A stretch of 64,000 bases of DNA, taken from contig NC_069659.1 of NCBI RefSeq assembly GCF_027244095.1, positions 177,188,001 to 177,252,000 on the forward strand, read 5' to 3'. The notes below the pieces were generated by a model. That model saw only the letters and a program-made list of their open reading frames with translations. It ran no database searches and was not told the origin of the DNA. Both the position numbers and the translations under genes were made by a program. The stretch's first letter is position 1, and each line of letters starts with the position of its first letter. Source of the stretch: Hemicordylus capensis (Eukaryota; Chordata; Lepidosauria; Squamata; Cordylidae). Shown here in pieces: positions 35,701-44,420 of the stretch.

Positions 35701-38700
35701 CTGCCAGTTCTCAAAGTGAAGTTCCGATTTGTTTTTGCAGGCGTAAACTTACGCTCTGCTTGCCATCCGCCGTCCTCTGCTGCCGCTGCCGGGGTGTGTG
35801 TGATTGGAAGGATTACTACCTCACACACCCCAATAGCTATCTCTCCTCAGTCGCGCGGCAGCTGGAATGTGAAGGATTTTGGTTACAACACGGAGGTTTG
35901 CAGAGGGTGGGGGGTGGAAGGACTACTGGCTCACCCCCCACCCAGTAGCCATCCCCTCAGCATTGGGGTTTTTAAAGATACACGGACGTTCGCGGCAGGG
36001 GAAGGCAAGCGGAAAGCTACTTGCTTGCTTGCCTGACTGCCTAAAAAACAACATGGAGGTTTTCAGGGAGGGAGTTGTTAACTCACAAAGGCACGGACCG
36101 GCATTCAACCTTTCGCGGACCGGCACCAGTCCGCGGACCGGCAGTTGAGAAACACTGCAATAGATTATAATAAAAAGCAGGCTGGATAAAGGTGGTCGAA
36201 AAATGTAACCAACAAATGCAAAATCTAATAATAACACCAGAATTAATAAGTGAAAGAGCAAAGAAAATTTAAAATTGTACTGTACTAGGTGATGATGAAC
36301 TGCATGGCTTTTGGCTTAAACACGTAACAAGCATTCATAAACTACTATCAAAACAGCTCAATCACATTTTGCAAGGAGCTAATATTGAACATTGGCTAAC
36401 AAGTGGGAAAAATCATCTCATAATGAAAGACCCAGCAAAAGGTGCACTTCCAAGTAATTATAGACCGATAACCTGCCTGCCAACCACGTTCAAATTATTA
36501 ACTGGAATAATAGCAGATGAAGTCATGCAACACTTATTAACTAACAAACAGCTTCCAGTTGAACAGAAAGGAAATTGCCCGAACACCAGAGGAACAAAAG
36601 ACCAGCTGCTGATTGACAAAATGATTTTAGAAAATTGCAAGAGAAGAAAAACCAATCTAAGTGTTGCATGGATTGACTACAAGAAAGCCTTCGATTCATT
36701 GCCTCACACATGGATACTAAAATGTTTAGAAACAACTGGTGTCAGCTAAAACATTCAGATATTTATTTCAAAAAGCAATGAGCTTGTGGAGTACACAGTT
36801 AACAATCAATGGCGAGACACTTGGACAGGTTAGCATTAGAAGAGGTATTTTCCATGGGGACTCAATATCCCCTCTGTTTGTAATCGCCATGAATCCACTT
36901 TCACAAATACTAAACAAAAAAGGCCTCGGATACCAAACATCTCAAACATCAAGTAAAATCAACCATCTGCTGTACATGGACGATCTGAAGTTGTATGGAA
37001 AGTCCCAGTCAGAAATTGAATCACTGCTAAGCACTGTCTGTATATTTAGTAGCAATATAGCAATGGAGTTTGGACTAGACAAGTGTGCTGCATTAATAAT
37101 GAAAAGAGGGAAAATAAGAAAAACAGAAGGATAGAACTACCCAATGGAAGCAAGATCAAGAACCTGGAAGAGAAAGAACATTACAAATACTTGGGCATTC
37201 TCCAGGCTGATAACATTGCACACACTGAAGTTAAAAGAAAAATTGGAAGCGAATACATCAGGAGAGTTAGAAAAATCCTCAAGTCCAAACTCAATGGTGG
37301 GAAGACCATACAAGCCATAAACACCTGGGCTATACCTGTTATCAGATACACTGCAGGAATAATAGACTGGACCCAGGCAGAGCTAGAGATGCTAGATCAT
37401 AAGACCAGGAAAATCATGACCATCAATCATGCTCTGCACCCCCGCAGTGATGTCAATAGGCTAAACCTCCCTCGCAACTCAGGTGGAAGAGGAATGCTGC
37501 AAGTCCATCAAACAGTCGAGGAGGAGAAAAGAGGCCTTGAAGAATATATCAAGGACAGTGAAGAAGATGCACTTCAAATGGTCAATAATGTGAAACTATT
37601 CAACACCAATGAAAGAAAGCAGGCCTACAAGAAAGAACAATTCAAGAACCGAGCAGAAAAATGGAAAAATAAGCCACTGCATGGTCAGTACTTACACAAT
37701 ATAAGTGGAAAATCAGACATCACCAAGACCTGACAATGGCTTAAGAATGGCAACTTGAAGAAAGAAACAGAGGGTTTAATACTGGCTGCACAAGAACAGG
37801 CACTAAGAACAAATGCAATAAGAGCAAAAGTCAAAAAATCAACAACAAACAGCAAGTGCCGCCTTTGTAAAGAAGCAGATGAAACCGTGGACCACCTAAT
37901 CAGCTGTTGTCAAAAGATTGCACAGACTGACTACAAACAAAGGCATGACAAGTTAGCAGGGATGATACACTGGAACATCTGCAAAAAATACAAGCTACCT
38001 GTAGCCAAAAATTGGTGGGACCATAAAACTGAAAAAGTAGTAGAAAATGAAGATGTAAAAATATTATGGTACTTCTGACTACAAACAGACAAACATCTGC
38101 CACACAATACACCAGATATAACTGTAGTCAAGCAGAGAGAAAAACAAGTTAAAATAATCGACGTAGCAATACGAGGGAATAGCAGAATACAAAGACCTAC
38201 AAATTGAAATTGAAAAGCTGTGGCAGGAAAAGACCCAGTGGTAACTGGCGCCCTGGGTGCAGTTCCAAAAGACCTTGAAGAGCACCTCAACACTATAGGT
38301 ACCACAGAAATCACCATCAGCCAGTTACAAAAAGCAACTTTACTGGGAACAGCCTATATTCTGCAACGATATCTATAACAACAGCAACAACATTGACAAT
38401 AAAATTCAGCCATCCTAGGTCCTTGGGAAGGACTCGATGTCTGGATAAAACAAACCAGTCAATAACACCTGTCGGTCTGACTGTGTAAATAAATAATAAT
38501 AATAATATGTGCATTTGTTTGTCTCTGTGCATGCATTTTCAAAATCATTCCATGCACTTCCTGAACCATCAGTATTTATCCCACATAGTGCTCTAAATTC
38601 CCACCTGGCTTCCCCCACCTGTGCATTCCTTGCCTCCTCACCTCTCTAAGAGTTTGCATTCCATAACTAATGGAATAGGCTTTGCACCTGCTATAGAATC

Positions 38701-41700
38701 CAATGTCTAGCTTCCCCTGTCAATGTCAAATTGCTGGCAAAAGTGTCAGCAGTCTGACGTTGTTATCAGATTGGTGATGCTCTGTATAACTTGGCCAGCA
38801 CTTTCTAGCCATTTTCTTTAATAGGGCAGGACATCCTTAATAACTTTTGATCTGCTGCTTGAAACTTCACCAAACCACTGAAAGGCACTCTTCCTAGACA
38901 AGCCTGACAGAGTATATCAATCATTTTCACCAAAATTTGAAAGAAATAGATGATACACCTGGATAAAGTTTGGACAAAAAGGGGTCAATTTTGTTTATTT
39001 TTGGTACTTTTAAGCTTGCTTTAGCTGCATCACTTTTTATCAGATCTCCTTGAAATTAGTCACATTTGTAGACCTCATCAAGTAGACCACGCATACCACG
39101 TTTCAAATTATTGGCTGAAGAGTGGTCCTATTTATAAGGAATAGAATTTTGAGGCTTATATTGTGGATTGGTGGGGGGGGGGGGCGGGCGCTGCTTGCCT
39201 TAACTAATTGAAATAATAACCAGAGAATCTGGACACTGATATTTGTCAAGGAGAAATCTGAGAGGAGTTTTTAGAGCAAACTGATTCTGGTCTTCTCCAT
39301 TTAATTTCAGTACCTCCCCACTCCAATATCTGAAGCCTTTCCTCTTGCCCCAGCCATGTCCTCATTCATCAACCAGCTTCATACTTGCTCTTCTTCGCTG
39401 CTAGTAGATGAAGAGGACAGGGCCGATGGGGGAAAGAAAGTCCTGGGAGACATGAGCCATTCAAATGGTGGGAGGTACAGATCTTTGAATGTATACCCTC
39501 ACACTGACCCCACCCAGTGACTGACCTCCTTGTGTTTTGTGTCCTGTATGAGACGGGCAAAGGCCAATTTTTTGACTTCAGGTGGCAGCATGTATGCCTC
39601 AGAAATCTGGACAAGGGCAGAAGTGCACAGCAAATAGGTGGTGTAAGGCACATCGTCTATCAGGTCCAGAATGGTTTTGACAACGCAGGGCAGGTTTATC
39701 TCACTGGGTTTGTGCCGCAGCCAAGGCTTGGTCACGATTTCTGCCAGCAAATCCCGATGGTGCTGGACCTCAGCAGACACAAATGTATTTTGCATTGCCT
39801 TCTGTGCCTTTTTCTTCCGGGCTTTCTCAATACGCTCAGAGTCAGTCCGTTCTTCCAACTGGATCTTAAATACTTTCCGCAGTGGCAGGACCTGCCTTGG
39901 AGTATGCAAGGAGTGTGGGAGGGCTAAGGGTGTCCCCCTTTGAAACAATTCTGCTCGAATCACTGAATTGGGAATATAGCCATCAGGTGCAATGGGCCAC
40001 AAGTGCCCATGCTGGATGGGTATCCTGCGGAGCACCGGCATGCCCTCAGCCAGTGGTGGGAGCCTATGGTGAGGCTCAGCTGAAGCAGACATCTCCAGAC
40101 TTGATTGGAAGCTTGGCTGCTGGATGAGTTTATATTCCACAGAAAACTCTGGATACTTCTCCTTTATGGAAGGTGCAATTCCGTAAAAATCTGGGCTGGG
40201 AAGGAGGCATGCCTCCTTGCCGCAGAACTCCATCACTCTGGCCACGTTCTTCTCTATCACCACTTCCTTGTTGTTCGTGATGGGCTCCAGTCGTTCATAC
40301 TTCTTTGCCTGCTTGCCCACCTGGCGGTACCTTAGAAAAGAGAAGCACTCAAGCCAAGTGCTTCAAGATGTGTGTGTCACACCTGAAATCCCACATCCTA
40401 AGGCCTGCACACACACCTTACAGGTCCCCCAAAACACATCTTCTGGGTTGATTCCCAGGTTCTTTGAATGGAATAGCATCATCTCCTCCATATACAGACC
40501 CTATAAGGGTCTGTGCAACTATGAGCTACACAGACCCCTGTCTTCCTGCAAAGGTCCTTTTAGCCCTCTCTATCCTCCCACACCCATAAAGCTTAATAGG
40601 GTCTTGGAGCAGGAAAAGACTGAGCTTGGCATATGGGTGTGTGTGCAACAAGACCACTAATCCTCTCTACAGTGACAGACAGCAGAAGCTGAAATATTTA
40701 CACTTGTTAAAGAAACCAGGTGCAGTGAAGGGAGACATTTTGGTTAAAATAATATCTGGGAGGAAGCTTCAAAAATGGTGGGAGATGTGGAGCCCCAGAG
40801 CAGCTTACTGCTGCCTCCACAACCCTTGCCTCTGTCAAAGTTCCTTCTGTACCTTTTTTTCTTGCTTCTAGCCCAACTTCAGTACTGGCTGCTACTTTCC
40901 CCACTTGTACATTATGTTGTACTCTGGCCCAATGAATTAACTGTGTGTCATCACACCCTGATAACTGAGGCAGAGGGGCACTTTTTAAAGAGGTGGTTTT
41001 CATAGTTTTAGTAGGGGGAGAGCATTTAACTTCTTGCAGCATTTAACATCTCTCCCAGGGATAGTTGTTGATATCTCCCTTGTATTTCGTTTTACATAGT
41101 GAGCCTTTTGGGAACAGGAACCATTTTCTTACTATTTGCTATGTAAACTACTATGGCTTACAGAATATACATATTAGAATAAGAAATAATATTTATATTA
41201 CTTGACTCTATTCCCTTTTCAAGGATAGGCTGTGGTTCCAAGGCTTGGAAGCAACTGAGGTCAACTATTAGCCTTTGATAAGATCCAAATGGGACTCGGT
41301 GTTAGAGAGCTGGTGGGCCAATCTCTAGAATCAGAGGTCGTCCAAAGGACATTGGCTACAGAGCCACTGAGTTCTGAGGCCTTTTAAACAAGCTTGTTCC
41401 ACCTCATGATGATTTCAGTGGCCATGGAGAGAAAACAGGTTGGACCAATTACCTGAAGTGGGGCAGGCCTAGCACTTTTCATCATTTGATGGCCTCCTAT
41501 GGTTAAGGTCAACTAACTCTTGTCCATTTGCAGCTTCTCTCTTCCCCTCCTCTCCCCTCCCATTCTCTTATTCTCAATATCAACCCTACCCCACAACTTA
41601 CTTGGGGACAAAAACGATATTAAAGGAAAGCAGGAAATGGGGCAGAAAGGGCAGTGGGCGTTCCACCACATCATCCTTCAAACACCGATCTGACAGCATT

Positions 41701-43505
41701 CTGACGTGTGTGGTGGGCAGGTATGTGACACATGAGATGAAGTAGATGTTCTTGTTGCAGCCCACCAGCAGATCCCCACACTGGTTAGCAAAGCAGACAC
41801 GGCTGAATTTGAGGCTGGTATCAAACTCCACCAGCATCTGCCCCAGGATGTCCCAGATGCGGATAGAGCCATCAGCACCACCGGTCACCAGCATGCTAAG
41901 GGTGTGGCAATAGTCAAATGATGTGATGGAGGTGGGGTGCATGACATCAGACTCCTTCCAGAAGGGATTCTTCTTGCCGGGGACCAGGTCTGCCTGGCTC
42001 CAAAGCCGAACCCGGTTCTGTTCTGTCAGGACACAGATGTAGCCAGGGATGAGAAGAAGGTGGTTGATCCGGCAGTTGGTGCTGGGGATGACAACCAAAG
42101 GTTCTATCTCCAGAAAGTGGTTCTTTTTTAAGATAACATCAGAGAGGATGATATATTCATCTGAGCCATAGGAGCACAGGTAGGAGGATTCCCGTGAGTG
42201 GTATGACAGGTTCCCTGCGGCTGAGAGGCTGCTGATTGCCATCACATTGCCATCATGCAATCTGCGATCTCTCATCCGATACAGATGCTGGGTGACAGTG
42301 CGGACCTTCCCGCTCTTATATCCACTGAAAATGAAACTGACGGTGTGGCCGCCCAGGTCTAAGCGGCTGTAGGCCAGGCAAAGGACCTTATCCTCCATGC
42401 TCTCTGTGGTGCGCAATATGTATTTGGCTGGACAGGGGTTCTTGGTAGTGTCCAGCACATAGATATCAGTTGTGCCCATTGTCACCAATAGTTCCTCTCG
42501 CTCTGGGTCATAAACGTAGTCCAGGGCCTTTTCCAGCATTTGGAAGGGCCAGGTGACAAAGAGCATCTCTCCTGTAACAGGGGACAGGAAGCGGATGACT
42601 CCGTCTTCAGTGGTTGCTAGAATGCGAGCCTTATCTGGACCACACTGCACACGCACCAGGTTCTTGAGGATGGATTTGGTCTTGTTGAAGAGCTGGTAGA
42701 AATTGTTGAGAGTACGAATAGAAAATGTGTGTTGGGTCTGGAGAAAGAAGGTCTGTTCATTGATGAACTGCAACTGAAGGAGTGGCTCTCCAATGTCCAC
42801 ACGCCGGATAAGTTCACAGGTGGTCAGGTTCCATTCTTTCAGCAGTCCATCCAGTGATGCAGTCATGAGGGTGTGCACTGAGACTCGTTTGACCATGGTG
42901 GTAATGGCACTCAGGTGGGCCTTGAATTGTTTGCTCTGGCTCCCTGTATCAAAATTCCACACCTTGATGTCCCCAACCATGTCTCCGGTATAGAGAAGGC
43001 CCTGGAGCCAATTGGCAGAAAAGCAGGTGAGGGACACACCTTGGATCACCTGGAAGGTGCGGATCTCAGCCTTGGTTTGGTAATCAAACACACGAATAAT
43101 ATTTTCGCACAAGACCACCAGTGCTCTGCGCTCCTGTTCCACTCTGAGAGACTGCACAAACTCACCACTCACAATATGCATTTCCTGTGTCATGCCCAAG
43201 AAGTGGGCCTCCTCCATGATAAAGGACCAGAAGACTACTACACCAATGGCACCTGTCACCAGCTCATCCATCTCAGGGTTGTAGCACATGCTGGTGATCA
43301 CATAGGGGGAGCTCATTGCTGAGAGCAGCTTGAAGTTCTGACGGTGGTCACTGAAAAACCGCAAGTGGATGTCATCACAGTAGGCCACAAAAAGATGCCG
43401 GCAGGAGATGTAGATGATGTTGACAACCTTTGGGTCTTCCTCCATGGCATAATCTTTCTCTGACACTGGCCTGTCATCCTCTGAGTTGTATATCCAGAGG
43501 CGCAC
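12368..43505 (-). CDS. WDR87: WDR87 gene, overall structure (five recognised coding exons)
   Basis: Five minus-strand coding exons join in phase: 43505-41602, 40330-39526, 21743-21532, 20101-19650 and 17088-12368. Each border read has an AG acceptor and a GT donor, and the split codons work out: AA|G, phase 0, TT|G, A|AT. The order is an N-terminal WD40 array, a linker, then a very long charged, repeat-rich coiled-coil region, as in vertebrate WDR87 (about 2,900 residues in human). With the candidate start exon at 54964-54856 the product is about 2,724 residues. No interrupting stop was seen. WDR87 is known in mammals as testis-enriched and linked to the sperm tail; nothing in this sequence tests that. 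The 18-kb intron between exons two and three is mostly mobile elements. Assignment to WDR87 rests on recognising the WD40 region and architecture and was not searched. Confidence 0.88.
13795..14064 (-). repeat. Pentapeptide-like array (A-D/G-L-x-x) in WDR87
   Basis: About eighteen consecutive five-residue units such as ADLRK, TGLQE, PDLWE, AGLQE and TDLQK. The underlying DNA has a 15/30-bp period, recurring as CAGGCCAG / CAGGTCAG on the plus strand. Leu sits at the third place of nearly every unit, as in pentapeptide repeat proteins. Confidence 0.8.
15000..15960 (-). repeat. Coding 24-bp minisatellite (octapeptide array) in WDR87
   Basis: About 38-40 head-to-tail 24-bp units encode variants of GKGEEAAV. 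The central units differ only at the second and third Glu/Gly/Gln positions. Units toward the higher-coordinate edge (protein N-terminal side) change to AAKGKGPE and AAMGKGQE. Every unit keeps the frame. Confidence 0.95.
16898..16985 (-). repeat. CTG/CAG triplet tract encoding poly-Ser
   Basis: Nearly pure GCTGCT triplets on the plus strand, read as AGC (Ser) on the minus strand, with a central Thr-Ser-Thr interruption. About 23 serines are encoded near the start of the last WDR87 exon. Confidence 0.9.
17153..17193. repeat. Perfect 16-bp intronic inverted repeat
   Basis: CTTTGCTTGGAGAACA at 17153-17168 and its exact complement at 17178-17193, with a 9-base loop. It lies 65 bases upstream of the acceptor of the last WDR87 exon, at the edge of the 5S-headed SINE. 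Confidence 0.85.
17190..17495 (+). mobile_element. 5S-rRNA-headed SINE, copy 1
   Basis: The head CCCTTAGCTAAGCAGGGTCCA, then GGTTGCATATAAATGG and GTGTGAACCCTGTAAG, follows 5S rRNA (GCTAAGCAGGGTCGGGCCTGG, GGATGGGAG, GGTGCTGTA). The body is CTTCTCCAAGATAGGGCTGAGAG, GGAGAAGCTGCTGCCAGTCTGTG, GACCAATGGTCTGACTCAG and TATGGCAGCTTCCTATG. It lies in the last WDR87 intron, antisense to the gene. Confidence 0.65.
17500..18085. other. Intron of WDR87, no recognised element
   Basis: Ordinary intronic sequence; the short open frames have no coding support. Confidence 0.35.
18089..18537. mobile_element. Possible short DNA element (TGAGG ends)
   Basis: The left end TGAGGCTCTACACACGATC and the complement of the right end (TGAGGTAATTCATACGACTG) are alike. 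Both flanks contain CAATG/AATG. The interior is GC-rich and non-coding. Confidence 0.4.
18540..19649. other. Intron of WDR87, no recognised element
   Basis: A G-run at 18560-18568 and ordinary sequence. The open frame reading through 19345-19649 is simply the continuation of the exon frame past its donor. Confidence 0.35.
19650..20101 (-). CDS. WDR87: WDR87 exon with five 12-residue repeats
   Basis: A 452-bp exon. The acceptor TCTTCTTCCAG is at 20102 and the donor CTCAA|GTAAGT at 19649. The first base completes Leu, followed by TSVIHGPEDKFSLRVHEKQ. The middle holds five head-to-tail units of SLAEKTKQERRG type, 36 bp each, at about 19720-19895. The first four are nearly identical and the last is diverged. 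The end is basic (KHVRKPPQSS) and leaves one base, A, which the next exon turns into AAT (Asn). The repeats are hydrophilic and probably extended or helical. Near-identity of the 36-bp units suggests recent unequal exchange. Confidence 0.85.
20487..21299. mobile_element. Foldback hAT MITE with 8-bp target duplication
   Basis: Ends TAGGGGTGTGCA and TCACATCCCTA. Flanks TAGTCTAG (20479-20486) and TAGTTTAG (21300-21307) match at 7 of 8 bases, as hAT insertion gives. Long interior arms (about 20690-20880 and 20950-21140) are inverted copies, for example GCCATTTTGGAGGCTGC against GCAGCCTCCAAAATG. It carries a (TG)nGn run and an (ATTT)n run near its left end. It lies in the WDR87 intron at 20102-21531. 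Confidence 0.75.
21532..21743 (-). CDS. WDR87: WDR87 small helical exon
   Basis: A 212-bp exon. The acceptor CCCCCTAG is at 21744 and the donor TT|GTAAGA at 21531. It reads ARMRLAAWETLGKMNLLTD and then two further amphipathic helices ending in an acidic EGSEDDL. The pattern (hydrophobic helix, short turn, then the phrase DENNKVRNLARSLLDSV) looks like a HEAT-type repeat continuing the previous exon. It starts in phase 0 and ends two bases into a codon that the next exon completes with G to give Leu. An 18-kb intron separates it from the previous exon. Confidence 0.82.
22285..23262 (+). mobile_element. hAT-family MITE with internal ~150-bp tandem repeats
   Basis: The left end TAGGGATGTGCAAAAAATTTC is followed by a perfect 30-bp palindrome (22302-22331, TTTCGGGCACAGATC and its complement). 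The interior has about four units of roughly 150 bp, each with GGGGCAG, GAGTGGGGTGGGGTGGTAGTGCC, GGCTACCACCC and GGGCTGATTTTT. The usual right end is absent. The sequence is close to 27376-28036. Confidence 0.65.
23284..23869. mobile_element. hAT-family MITE
   Basis: Ends TAGGGGTGTGCA and GTGCACATCCCTA. The flanks CCCCTCAG and CCCCTTAT agree at 6 of 8 positions. Interior: weakly inverted TCAAACCAGACCGG / TGGACCAGGCCTGC stretches, no coding. Confidence 0.6.
23907..24210 (+). mobile_element. 5S-rRNA-headed SINE, copy 2
   Basis: Same structure as 17190-17495: CTTAGCTAAGCAGGGTCCAC, CCTGGTTGCAGATGAATGGG, then GAGAAGCCGCTACCAAGCTGTG, GACCAATGGTCTGATTCAG and ATGGCAGCTTCTATGTTCC. It follows the hAT MITE directly. 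Confidence 0.65.
24393..24412. repeat. (GCCT)n microsatellite
   Basis: Five GCCT units between ordinary intronic sequence. Confidence 0.8.
24670..24788. mobile_element. Palindromic MITE (ACTACAACTCCCATCATCC type)
   Basis: The arms 24670-24726 and 24731-24788 are inverted copies: GTTTTCAAATTTGGGTTGCC, TGTTGGACTACAACTCCCAT against GGGTTTTGTAGCCCAACA, AACCCAAGTGTGAAAAC. A near-complete hairpin with a four-base loop, of a kind very common in squamate genomes. Confidence 0.75.
25086..25670 (+). mobile_element. Degenerate hAT MITE of the ~150-bp repeat type
   Basis: It begins TATCGGTGTGCAC. The interior repeats AGAGTGGGG-AGGTGGTAGTG, CAATGGGTG, GCTACCA and AAATTGG twice, as in 22285-23262 but more diverged. 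No right end found. Confidence 0.45.
25680..26295 (+). mobile_element. L2-type LINE fragment
   Basis: Frames give VIMGWLRHNKLKLNPTKI, then VLLDPKLSLVSQFEAMARS, LVTSRLFYCNALYVGLPL and VQVVAARLISG: the conserved block after the L2 reverse transcriptase. Many stops and frame changes; dead. It is cut at 26300 by a hAT end. Confidence 0.75.
26300..26835 (+). mobile_element. hAT-family end and terminal region
   Basis: Starts TAGGGGTGTGCACAAAACAA, then GGTTTGGTTCAAATTCTAACC, matching the ends of the hAT relics. It includes CCCCATTATTCCCTATGGGG and AAAATCATTAAAATG, the same block found near the right end of the 51957-54073 element. It may be the far end of the relic at 28.5-31.9 kb; the sequence to 27375 is unassigned. 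Confidence 0.5.
27376..28036 (+). mobile_element. hAT-family MITE with perfect 8-bp target duplication
   Basis: Ends TAGGGATGTGCA and TGCACACCCCTA. The flanking 8-mers ATCTATAC at 27368-27375 and 28037-28044 are identical. It carries the palindromic TTCGGGCACAGA block and two to three ~150-bp units like 22285-23262. The intact duplication implies a fairly recent insertion. Confidence 0.85.
28087..28131. repeat. (TG)n microsatellite
   Basis: About 22 uninterrupted TG units, followed by TATCCATCCATA-type repeats to 28180. Confidence 0.9.
28500..31905 (-). mobile_element. hAT transposase relic with BED finger (fuller copy)
   Basis: Minus strand, in order: start MSEHHVASKACNRVAGR (31621); a BED zinc finger at about 31070-30860 (WHFEIPQN, VHCRAQVSQEKDAKHLE, SMWRHMQRHHPDLF); the transposase body (30300-29407, CDPTIKGNVLCTYNLPRW); and the C-terminal dimerisation domain at about 29169-28870 (AAQCIAQYLEEPVEEDPEM, SCLPTSIQSEPVF). 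It is spread over several frames, and a SINE sits in it at 29175-29402, so it is inactive. The upstream non-coding block (31622-31905) matches the 51957-54073 element. A clean left end was not found. Confidence 0.78.
29175..29402 (+). mobile_element. Sauria-type SINE (tRNA head, BovB-like tail)
   Basis: Head with a B-box (GGTTGCTGGTTCGAATC), body TGAAAGGCATCAGCTCATAC and GGAGGAGGCAATGGTAAACC, tail AAAATCGACTTGATGGCA-ACTTTACCTTAC. The tail is the BovB-related end used by Sauria SINEs. It sits inside the hAT relic. Confidence 0.8.
31906..32460. repeat. TG-rich low-complexity tract
   Basis: Degenerate TGTGTT / TGCATG / TTTGTG repeats ending in two pure (TG)n runs at about 32369-32391 and 32431-32459. 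Open frames here are by-products of the composition. Confidence 0.8.
32463..32702 (+). mobile_element. tRNA-headed squamate SINE with (TAG)n tail
   Basis: CAGTGGTTAGAGTGCCGGACT, GAGTTCAAATCCCC (B box), TGGGCCAGTCACTTCTCTCTC, CACAGGGTTGTTGTGAGG, GGAGAGCAGGATATAAATG, then about ten TAG triplets. The R4 LINE starts directly after the tail. Confidence 0.85.
32703..38512 (+). mobile_element. R4/Dong-type LINE, longer copy split by a hAT element
   Basis: The 5' region (32703-33384) codes a basic, helical N-terminal part (LTEKQQEIKQKVIENMN, SKLKDMKDKKLKNEN). After the foldback insertion at 33385-36157 the reverse transcriptase resumes: NYRPITCLPTTF, AWIDYKKAFDS, YMDDLKLY at about 36975. The zinc knuckle CRLCKEADETVDHLISC and endonuclease motifs TPDIT...IIDVAI follow. 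The frame changes at several points (36369-36749, 36739-37134, 37083-37733, 37755-38078), so it is inactive. Its sequence is very close to the copy at 2743-5590. It ends in a TAAATAATAATAATA tail and lies antisense to WDR87 in its 18-kb intron. Confidence 0.88.
33385..36157. mobile_element. Foldback hAT element with ~700-bp inverted arms
   Basis: Inverted ends CAGTGTTTCTCAAC / GTTGAGAAACACTG. The 8-bp duplication CAATAGAT is perfect (33377-33384 and 36158-36165), and the undisturbed site is visible in the other R4 copy (3062-3069). Arms 34391-35092 and 35366-36068 are reverse complements of about 700 bp around a 273-bp spacer; mirrored open frames on both strands reflect this. The left shoulder (33430-34390) is A/T- and GA-rich and has a second hAT-like end (CAGGCGTGCACAACTC, about 33525). 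No transposase seen. Confidence 0.88.
38513..39525. other. Intron of WDR87, no recognised element
   Basis: Ordinary sequence with a G-run at 39172-39182. Nothing coding is seen before the donor at 39525. Confidence 0.35.
39526..40330 (-). CDS. WDR87: WDR87 linker exon
   Basis: An 805-bp exon. The acceptor, in a pyrimidine run ending CTAAG, is at 40331, and the donor GAG|GTCAGT is at 39525. Its first base completes the AA|G lysine codon from the WD40 exon, and 268 whole codons follow, starting YRQVGKQAKKYE. The peptide is charged, with a Pro-rich middle and a basic helical stretch (ERIEKARKKKAQKAMQ). The end is a hydrophobic, helix-rich segment that could be a HEAT/ARM-like fold (the next exon begins with a similar segment). 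I do not recognise a named domain here. It ends in phase 0, as the next exon requires. Confidence 0.85.
40331..41601. other. Intron of WDR87
   Basis: A 1.27-kb intron between the linker and WD40 exons. A diverged retroposon tail piece (AGTGAGCCTTTTGGGAAC) is at about 41090-41150; otherwise unassigned. Confidence 0.5.
41602..43505 (-). CDS. WDR87: WDR87 WD40-repeat exon
   Basis: A 1,904-bp open exon (634 codons plus two bases). The acceptor is a pyrimidine tract ending in CAG at 43506, and the donor is CCCCAA|GTAAGT at 41601. It starts in phase 0 with VRLWIYNSED. Beta-propeller blade signatures recur: DIKVWNF, GLLKEWNL, RVRLWSQ and GSIRIWDI, each after a hydrophobic strand and often a GD/GA turn, so this is most of a WD40 double propeller. 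The blades probably form a protein-binding platform. The exon is intact and its GC content is ordinary. An upstream exon must supply the start codon. Confidence 0.92.
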
Positions 43506-43858
43506 CTGCAAGGGAAAAGGAAATCCTTGGAACCAATTAAAGGTGGACCAGGAAAATTTTGCCAGGCCAGGATTCAGAGCTTTTCCAGGCCAGGATTATA
43601 TCCCAGGCTCTGGGGTGGTGGGGAGGGGCTCTTGGTTTTAGTCAAATTAGGAATCAGGACTCTGAAGATATTTGGGATGAGAGTGAGATCCTTTGGCTTG
43701 GAGCATGGGAGCCCAGGAATCTTTCCCCAGCTATGGAAAAGAACTTCTTTCTAACTCAACCATCGGCATCTGGGATGAGAAAAGACAATTTCTTAAAGCC
43801 GCCATTTCCCCCCCCTTGAAGGGATGGAGGGTAAATCAGGTGAAGGAGACATGACAGG

Positions 43859-44420
43859 TTACTTACCTGTAATTTGGGTTCTTCTAGTGGTCATCTGTTA
43901 TTTTACACCTATGGGCTTTGCTCATGTGCAGAGACCATGTTGGCATCTTCCAAGCTTCTGCTCTCCTGCTTCTGGTGGGAACCCCACCCCCCAGCTGCTA
44001 TATGCCGCTGTGCCATTCCTAATCCCCTCAGTGAAGGAGCCCACCTTCAGGAGACCCCAGTGGGTAGGTTAGGAGGGCATGTAAAAGAACAGATAACCAC
44101 TAGATGAACCCAAGTTACAGGTAAGGAACCTGTCATTCTTTGACATGGTCTCTGTCTTTTACACCTATGGGGTCATCACACATTTCCATACCTAGTTGAA
44201 GATAGGCTGGAGAACAACCCCACCCCCAGCTGCTATATGCCGCTGTGCTATTCCTAACCCCCTCAGTCAAGGAGTCCACCTTCAAGAGACCCCAGTGGGG
44301 AGGTTAGGAGAGCTTACAGGTAAGGAACCTGTCATTCTTTGACATAGTCTCTGTCTTTTACACCTATGGCGTCATCACACGTTTCCATACCTAGTTGAAG
44401 ATAGGCTGGAGAACAACCCT
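43859..44420. repeat. Repeated terminal region of the DIRS-like fossil
   Basis: A block of about 100-190 bp recurs: CAGCTGCTATATGCCGCTGTG at about 43995 and 44228, GACATGGTCTCTGTCTTTTACA at about 44142 with a close repeat at 44341. An inner inverted pair, TTACCTGTAA-TTGGGTTC and its complement, lies at about 43860-43890 and 44089-44120. Such terminal reiteration is expected in DIRS-like elements. Confidence 0.65.

Noticed and set aside
34314-36036. Paired open frames of 220 and 183 codons as host genes
   Set aside because: They mirror each other on opposite strands because of the inverted arms of a foldback element; no recognised domain.
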